Of a stretch of DNA of 64,000 nucleotides, positions 57,021-64,000 are shown in pieces. Each line of letters begins with the position of its first letter. Positions within the stretch are counted from its first letter, which is position 1. Both the position numbers and the translations under genes were made by a program. Source of the stretch: Hyaloscypha bicolor E (taxonomy: Eukaryota; Ascomycota; Leotiomycetes; Helotiales; Hyaloscyphaceae); contig NW_020194644.1 in NCBI RefSeq assembly GCF_002865645.1, positions 186,001-250,000 on the forward strand. Reading direction: 5' to 3'. The notes under the pieces are model-generated. The model did not search any database. It had not been told where the DNA came from and was given only the letters and a program-made list of their open reading frames with translations.

Positions 57021-59381
57021 ATGGATCCTCTGTCCATCACAGTTGCGGCTCTCAGCCTCGTGACAGGCATCAAAACCCTCCTCGTCTCAATCCATGACTT
57101 TACCAGCAAGTTTCGAGACGCACAAAGCGACCTCAACTTGGTCAAAAATGAGCTGGAATCGATTCAATATGCTCTCAAGTTTTTTGACGGATAAAACCCA
57201 CTTGGTCCCGAATGAGCTCACAGAGCAGTTTTCGGGAATAATTACTCAGACACGAGATATCGTTGGTCAGATCTCAACGTCGATTGTTGAGCAGAGCACA
57301 GCAAGGATATCGCGTCGTCTTCGGTGGGTTGTAAGTGGTCGGGAAGATATAGAAAATTTGCGGTCTAGCCTCGAAGCTCACACAACGGCGTTGAATCTCG
57401 CGGTAGATTGTCTTGCATTGTATGTGTAATTCTGTGTTAATATGCAAGCATACTCATAATCACCAGATGCAACACGGCTGCTATTCAATCAGCGACTACC
57501 GCCATACGACAGGAGGACATTCCTCGGATTCTGCGTGAAATCACCCGACTTCGTATAACTGTCGAGCATAGTCCAAATATTATCTTACAAAGGTACATGG
57601 CAGATGTATCTGAGTATGCAGAATCAGTAGTCGGAGAAGAATCCATTGCTGGTGATTACACAAGCCGTGGAGCGGCGGCCGTCTTTAAGGGCGAGTTGGA
57701 TATGATCGATGATAGCTACGAGGGAGGACCTTTCCCAAAGTCACTGACGCAATCCTCTGGGTCTGACAGCTTCAGTAACCACCCAAGCAACATTCGTTCT
57801 AGTGTCTCTGCAATTCGTGTGGAAGACAGGGATTCAGCAAGTATGGTGATGCCAGACTTAGTTCCCCTGGGCGTGCTCAACTCAGATCCTGTAGTCACTC
57901 CGACTTCACATCGTGAAATTGAGAGCTTGAAATCCTTTTCCGCGACGAAAGGCTCACAATCTTTTGAAACGGAACGGCCACCTTCTGAGGTAGTTGCTGA
58001 AATCATCAAGTGTGACAGAACCTTTTCCCCAGACAAATCACTTATCGAAAGCGCCGAGATCCAACGACGATTTCTGAGGGAAGAGGACCGCCTTGCGCTA
58101 GACGAAAGTCTTTGGAGAATTGCTTATGACCCTGGCTCCCAGAAAAGATCGGTTGAGCTCAGAGCTTGTTTGGCCGCTGGAGCTGATCCTAAAAGTGATA
58201 AGGAGGTCGATTGTCCTGGCCTTCTCAACACGCGAGGCCTCGTATGGAGAATGGTGTACGTTGAAGACAATGAGTCTTTGAAAAGTGCTCTATTGTTCGG
58301 CGCTGATCACTCCCTTACTGCCAGCACAGCAGAAAGAACCTCTATATCTCCCTTGTACTATGCGGCAACTCACTTCAATCACGAAGCTGTAGAATTACTG
58401 CTCCATTCGGGAGCAGACCCTCGCAAACATGGTTCTTTTCTGGATATTGCATTCGCAGCATTTCGAGATCTGAAAGTTCCAATACTTGAGAGTCAAGTTC
58501 GACTGCTAGATTTGCTTGATGTCATTATGGCCCGTCACCAAATCTTTGATCGTCCTCTCTCTGCCAAGCTTCTCAGGGCAGCGATCAAATCTGCTGCCAC
58601 TCCAGATAGCTTTTACGGGCTGGACGTGATCAACTTCCTTCTCCAAGAAGGAATTTTTTATCCCGACATTCTTCGAGATGTCTTGCAGCACTTCCAGCTC
58701 GAATATATTACCTTAGATCTCATGGGATGCATTCTTGAGAAAGCTAAGCTCTACAACAGCCTCCATGAGGTCTCTATGAACCTACCATGCGCCCAACAAC
58801 AATGTCGAAACACAACCCCAATGTCGATGGACGATCTTAAAGTTCTTCAATTCTTGCTCCAAAAAGGCGTTACATTCGCTGACTATGACAATCTAATCTA
58901 CTCCATACTTTTTGCAATCTATTCCTCCAATATCGAGTACCCTGATGGATTCGACCAGGACGCGAGATGGTTCTGGGGGGTGAGAATTATAAAAGAACCA
59001 CGTTCCCAAGTCAACACCAAGCCACGCGCTCTCCTCGTGTTAGTGATCCTCAAGCTCATCGCCCAACAAGGTGGTAGATTCGATGTGCTCAAGAAGAGAA
59101 AGTGGAAAAATATGGCCGGGTTAAATGGAGACACACAAACACCACGTTCAGGTTCCGAGAGAGATTTTTTGAGTTTCATAACTTGGCGACATGCGAATAA
59201 TATGGGATTTGATTCGGGAAACGGCGTGAGGCATCGCAAAATTGAGAAACAGGTATTAGAAATGGCGCTTGAAAAGCCGTCGAAGATCAAAAATGGACTG
59301 ATCAAGAGCGAGAAGTTTGCAGCGGATGCTCTTGCAGCTTTTCTTGTAGTCCCAACTGCTTCGAAGCTGAAATATAAGTAA
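57021..59381 (+). pseudogene. Helo_like_N / ankyrin-repeat protein with homopolymer frameshift
   Basis: STAND/NLR-type signalling protein. The ATG at 57021 starts MDPLSITVAALSLVTGIKTLL, the hallmark of fungal Helo_like_N domains, continuing SDLNLVKNELESIQYAL. At a run of six T (57180-57185) the frame must change by one base to continue TDKTHLVPNELTEQFSGII..ISRRLRWVVSGREDIENLRSSLEAH; five T would restore it. A 47-nt intron (57420-57466) joins CLAL to CNTAAIQSATTAIRQEDIPRIL in the frame that runs to 59381. Ankyrin-like motifs occur at about SVELRACLAAGADPK, ESLKSALLFGADHS and SPLYYAATHFNHEAVELLLHSGADPRK. There is no NACHT/NB-ARC domain between. With the indel the product would be truncated after about 58 aa; a sequencing error in the T-run is a real alternative. 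Confidence 0.68.
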
Positions 59382-59427
59382 AAATGTGATTTAAGGGGCT
59401 AATATCGCGTGGGTTAATTACTGTTAG

Positions 59428-59492
59428 TGCATTGCCTCTACGCATCGCCTCTACGCATCGCCTCTAGGCGCATTGCCCTTAAGAGGCAATAC
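59428..59492. repeat. Short tandem/inverted repeat GCATCGCCTCTA
   Basis: Three near-identical 13-bp units (GCATTGCCTCTAC, GCATCGCCTCTAC, GCATCGCCTCTAG) are followed by GCGCATTGCC and AAGAGGCAAT, which can fold back on the first units. It lies about 50 bp past the ankyrin gene stop and just before the AT-rich block, perhaps a terminator-like structure or an element border. Confidence 0.6.
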
Positions 59493-59529
59493 ACGTGACA
59501 CTGCGAAATTTAGGGAATAGCTAGTCCCA

Positions 59530-60481
59530 ATTAGGCTTAATTAGAAAGTGGACCTTAAAGACTAACCTTTTAAGCTTTATTTTCCCTTTTTAATAAAATA
59601 ACTTTTTATTAAATTATATATAATATATAAATATAAATATATAAATATATTTTATATTCTTAATAAATTAATATTAATTACTTTATATATATAAATTAAA
59701 AAAAGATTTAATTAAGTTTTAAAAGTATTTAATAACTTAAAATAAATCTTTACTTATAAATAAATCTTTACTTTTAATAAAATATTAAAGGTTTTATAAG
59801 TTAAGTATTATTTATATTTTTTAATATTATATAAATTTATAATAAAAAAATAGGAGTTTTAATATAAAAAAACTCTTATATTTAATACTAGTATATAAAT
59901 TAATTAGAGAAAAATATAATATTATATAATATTATTTTCTTTATAAATATAATATAGCTAGATAGAGCTATAAGTAAAGCCTTAGCTAGAATTAGCCGAA
60001 TTGCTCTAATTACTATAATTAGCTAGTTTATTATATTATAATAATATTAGTTCTAATTTATATAATTAAAGAAGGATTTTCTAAGCCTTATAAAAGAACT
60101 AGAAATTAGTTTCTATATTAAATATAACTAATTTTTATTATATAACTTGACTTATTACTTATTATTACTTAATTATCTTATAAGTTAATCTTTTTAACTT
60201 AAAAGAGAAATAGTTTAATAAGTAAAATATCTTATAATAATAGTTTTAATATTAATATTTCTAATAAAGTTATAACTATTTTAGTTTCTAAGTAATTTAT
60301 TAATACTCTTAATAATAGCTTTTAAGACCTTTCTTAATTATATAAAGTAATAGATATTACTTTAAAATAATAATATTTCGCTTAAACTAATATTTTTCTT
60401 AAGGCCTTTAAAGCTTATTTAATAGCCCTTAAAGCTAAGAATATATATTTATAAAAGAAGTAGCTATTATACTCTATTATT
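59530..60481. other. AT-rich repeat debris
   Basis: Extremely AT-rich, no readable gene or repeat pair; boundary with the preceding gene island is sharp at about 59,570. Confidence 0.5.
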
Positions 60482-60656
60482 TTACTAGTAAATTTAGTAT
60501 TATATAATTATAATAATATATATAGCTAACTAGTATTTAGAATACTAAAGCTCTTATATATATAAGCTTCTCTTTTTAGTTTAGAATTCTCGGAATAAAG
60601 CTTCTTTACTTTGCTTTTCAAGTCCAGAAACCCGGTCTCGTAATAGTAGCTATATA
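60482..60656 (+). repeat. LTR-like direct repeat, copy 1
   Basis: Shares TTTACTAGTAAATTTAG, AGTATTTAGAATACTAAAGC, AGTTTAGAATTCTCGGA and CCCGGT.TCGTAATA with 61640-61812. The end CGTAATA resembles the RIP-altered CGTAACA end of an LTR. Confidence 0.65.
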
Positions 60657-61639
60657 TTAATATAATTAATAAATGTATTACTTAGTTAGAAGCTAAAAAG
60701 TATAATATAAAAATAGCCTTAAGCCTCTTTATAATTCTAAGTATATATAAGTATTTATATACTTTTGCTTTCTCTTTAAGTCTTACTTTTAAAGATATTA
60801 AACTAGATTATAAAGCTATTTTATACTTATAAAAGTAAATATAATAAATCTAGGTATTATTTTAGATTCTAATATTATTTGCTCTAAACTTTTTATATAT
60901 ATTCTAAAGATAGCTTTAAACTAAAAAAAGCTTTTTAAAGTTAAGTAGCCTAATATATATAAGAGAAAGCTCTTATAAGAATAAAGAAACTTTATATTTT
61001 TATTTAAAGCTCTTTTCTAAACTTAGCTCTAGATTTATAATTAATATATAGCTAGAGTTAATATTATAGTAAGTTTCTTATATAACGAGCTTTATAAAGC
61101 TTAGAAAGCTATTATATAATATTAAGCCTATAAAATAACTTAGCCGGCTTTTAAAAAATACCTTATTAATTTAATTATAATTATTTAAGTTTATAAGTAG
61201 AATACTTTTAAGGCCTTATAAGAATTAAAATAAGAAAAGAATAAGTTTATTTTTAAGTTATATTATAAGAAGAAAACGTAATATATAAATATCTTATATA
61301 AATAAAGTAATAAAAATAGAAATATAAAAGCAAATAATATAGAATATATAATTAAATAAGAATATATAAGAAAGTAAAAATTAGTAATATTTAGAGAGTT
61401 TTAAGTATTTAATTATATATAATATATAAAAGACTTTTTATAAAAGTACTAAGTTATTTAATATAAAACCGATTTTATATTATATAACTAGTTTATAAAA
61501 AAACTAGAAAATTTTTAATTATATAAATATTATATTTAGTAATCGGAAAACTAGTTATTTCTGCTTCTATATAATTATTAATTTTTGCCTTAATAAAAGT
61601 ACTAGAATTAATTAGATTCTTGCTATTTATTATATTTTA

Positions 61640-62720
61640 CTGCTTTACTAGTAAATTTAGCGTCACGTGACCGCGATAACGCATGCGGCTAGGGCTAGTA
61701 TTTAGAATACTAAAGCTCCTATATATATAAGCTTCTTTCCTTAGTTTAGAATTCTCGGATTAAAAGTTACTTTATCTGCTTTCTAAGCCTAGAGCCCGGT
61801 TTCGTAATATTATTCTAAACTTATTCTTATTTTTATAGAGGAAGTAAAACTACTCTTATGTCTTATATATAAGTGCGATTTTTATATTAAATTTAATAAT
61901 AGTACTATTAATATATCTATTTACTAGAGAGATTAAGAGCTTATTAGGCTCTTTTTTACTTTAAGTTTTTTATTATAGAATTACTTTTATAAACCCAGAT
62001 TACTAATATAATTACCGAGCTTTAAATAGAGATATAAAAATAGGCTAAGGTTATCTAGTAATAAGGTAATAAGCTTATTTACTTATAAACTCGCTTCTTC
62101 TCTTTTTCTATAAATGCAAAGCCAAAACTCTTTTTTCTATATCCCGAAAAATTTAATAGCCAAGTCTATAAGTTTAATATCTGGCTTCCTTTAATTAAGG
62201 CCAAGCTATAAGTTAATTATAAAGCTATTAGTAATACTACTACTTAGTTCTATTATATCTATCTAAATCTCGAATCTTATATTTAAGTAATAGTTCTTCT
62301 TTAGCTTTTCTAGGCTAAAGATAATTAAATCTAGTCTTACTTCTTAATTCTTAATTAACTCTCTTATATCTATTTGAATTCAAATAAGATATAAAAGGCA
62401 GAAAATAAGCTATACTCTTTTAAGTAAGATACTAATTCGCTTTATATATTTATTACTAAGTTTAAATATAAAATATATAAAATATAAGAATAAAACTAGA
62501 ATAATATTAATAAGATTATAGCTTTCTACTAAAGGCTTAATATTATAGTTAAAAATAGGCTAGTTTAGTAATTAAATCTTTTTTATATCTATATTAAGTT
62601 TATTAAAATAATATAATAGCTAGCTAGATACTCTAATATATATAAATATTATAATTCTAAGAAAAAGCCTTACTATAGAACTAGAATAGAAATTATAGCT
62701 TTCTTTAAATAAATAAAAGC
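61640..62720 (+). mobile_element. LTR copy 2 followed by retroelement gag remnant
   Basis: The second LTR-like copy (61640-61812) keeps GC-rich parts lost in copy 1 (CGTCACGTGACCGCGATAACG). It is followed at about 62,130-62,720 by a gag-like frame: KFNSQVYKFNIWLPLIKAKL, YYIYLNLESYI, LSYIYLNSNKI, YSFK..TNSLYIFITKF and KNRLV, ending KKKPYYRTRIEI. No pol follows in this orientation; a reverse-strand gypsy fragment begins instead, so the element is truncated. Confidence 0.6.
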
Positions 62721-62839
62721 TTTTTAATATTACTCGGATTATTTAAAAGAAATACTCTTTTTTATAAGTAAAATAAAAGATCTAGTAATCTATTTATATT
62801 CTTTAATAAAGTATTTATAAAAGTTATAGAAGCTAAGGA

Positions 62840-64000
62840 AAAACTATATATTCTTAATTATCTTTGAAAATTACTAGTTATATATTACTTTAATTTTATT
62901 AGAATTTATTTTAATATTAGATATAGAAATAATAAAGCCCAAGTATTTTATATATATAACTTTAAATTCTGATTTCTTAATATTTATTTAGAGGCCGGTA
63001 AGATATAAGTAATTTAGTACTTTTTATATATACTATTTATATTTTACTAGATTTACTAAGTAAATAAAAATATTATTAAAATATGCTATATAAAAGTTAT
63101 TTAAATACTTAAAAAGTATATTATTTATATAGTATTAATATATAACTAGGCTATTTATAAAGCCTTTCTAAAGAATATTATATTATAATAATAATATATA
63201 GATAGATGAGAAGAAAGAAGGTATAGTACAGGTAGCTAAAGCTTAAATATAGTAAGTATAGTTATATGAGCCTGCATATAACTACTGGTATATAGTTACT
63301 ATATAATATATTATATTTATATATTTTATAGTAAATACGGAATATTATTAGCTTCTAAAAGTCTGGGTTTATAGCTATATAATAAAAAGCTTAATAAATA
63401 TTTTATTTAGTATAAATCTTAGCTTTAGATAATTAATTTAAAGTCTTATTAATAAGTAAAAAAAGATATTAATTCTTCTAAATAATATTATTTAGATAGC
63501 GGAAATTAATATAGAAATATAAACCTCTGTTTACTTTCTTTATAAAAAGAACTAGTAAAGTAAAAAGAGTCTAACTAGCTTTAATAAAGCCCTTAGCTAG
63601 ATTATTTTTTAAGAAATACTTGATTTCTAAAAGCTCTTAAGTAAACTATTACTAGAGAAATTAATATCTAATATTCTTAGTTCTTTTTAGGCCTTTAATC
63701 TAAATCTTATAATTATATAGTTTATAGAAAGAAAGAATATTAGACTTTTTCTTAGAGAAAATAGAGGTATATTTCTTGAGTTCCGGAAATAATATTTTCT
63801 ATAATTACTAAAGCTTTATTTCTTCTAGTTATTAATTCTTTAGGCCAGAAATAGCTTCTCTTTTCCGAACTTTAAACTCTTTATTAATCTTATAAATAGA
63901 GATTTAACTAATAATATTATTTTCTCTTTTAGCTATATAATTAAATATTATAAAAATAAAAATAGCTAGATTTAATATTTACTTTTTATTAAGGACCTTT
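62840..64000 (-). mobile_element. Reverse-strand fragment of the same gypsy family, runs off the window
   Basis: The reverse complement matches about 43,820-44,800 of the 40999-47692 element nearly base for base outside RIP sites, e.g. AAGAAATATCTC-type spacing, the TATATAGCTAAAAGAGAAAA block and the GGCCTTATAAATGGCC-equivalent RT region. It covers the protease/RT junction and part of RT. It is interrupted at about 63,185-63,305 by some 120 bp absent from the other copy. It continues past position 64000. Confidence 0.7.

Noticed and set aside
56789..57145. Minus-strand ORF with a poly-Asp tract
   Set aside because: Produced by the (ATC)n microsatellite and antisense to the Helo_like_N start, whose coding evidence is stronger.
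1..64000. tRNA or rRNA genes
   Set aside because: No cloverleaf with A/B boxes or rRNA-like segment was recognised by eye; a covariance-model scan would be needed to exclude them in the AT-rich parts.

Overview
The window is from the nuclear genome of a filamentous ascomycete (Pezizomycotina). Supporting signs are short introns of about 45-100 nt with GTAAGT-like donors and CTAAC/CTGA branch sites, a C2H2+Zn2Cys6 regulator, HET-domain proteins, a DUF6601 protein, a Helo_like_N/ankyrin protein, and very AT-rich blocks of decayed transposons. In those blocks C-to-T changes in CpA context have turned CAG/TGG codons into TAG, the signature of repeat-induced point mutation (RIP). I could not name the species.

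Layout: (1) 1-4.9 kb: an MDR alcohol dehydrogenase gene (minus) divergent from a C2H2/Zn2Cys6 regulator that looks damaged (plus), followed by a convergent four-exon gene for a small alpha/beta-barrel protein. (2) 6.0-17.7 kb: a conflict-type locus. A 999-aa protein joining a DUF7580-like half to an alpha/beta hydrolase (minus) faces, across a 553-bp shared promoter, a very large plus-strand gene with C2H2 fingers, a kinase-like domain whose DFG-position Asp is Gly, and a HET domain. The kinase and HET halves are joined in frame by what looks like eight introns separated by seven single-codon exons. (3) 18.5-21.0 kb: AT-rich DNA with a large degenerate palindrome. (4) 21.0-30.1 kb: a membrane protein gene with a probable frameshift, a 247-bp MITE, a DUF6601 gene, a PNKP-like DNA-repair gene with a RIP-type stop, a D-amino-acid oxidase gene, and a second HET gene divergent from it. 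(5) 30.4-55.5 kb: a nested, RIP-degraded transposon block: a Ty1/copia element with matching LTRs, a hAT element split by a Ty3/gypsy element with an exact TTAAT target duplication, and a Helitron carrying a solo LTR. (6) 55.6-59.4 kb: a Cys-pair ORF with two CAG-to-TAG stops and a Helo_like_N/ankyrin gene with a homopolymer frameshift. (7) 59.5-64 kb: more AT-rich LTR-element debris, including a reverse-strand copy of the same gypsy family.

The gene islands are rich in proteins of fungal self/non-self recognition and cell-death pathways (HET, DUF7580, hydrolase effector, Helo_like_N/ankyrin) and lie in a RIP-mutated repeat landscape, the typical setting of a fast-evolving accessory compartment. 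Exon boundaries were placed by hand from splice consensus and reading-phase continuity; no similarity search was run, so family names rest on recognised motifs.
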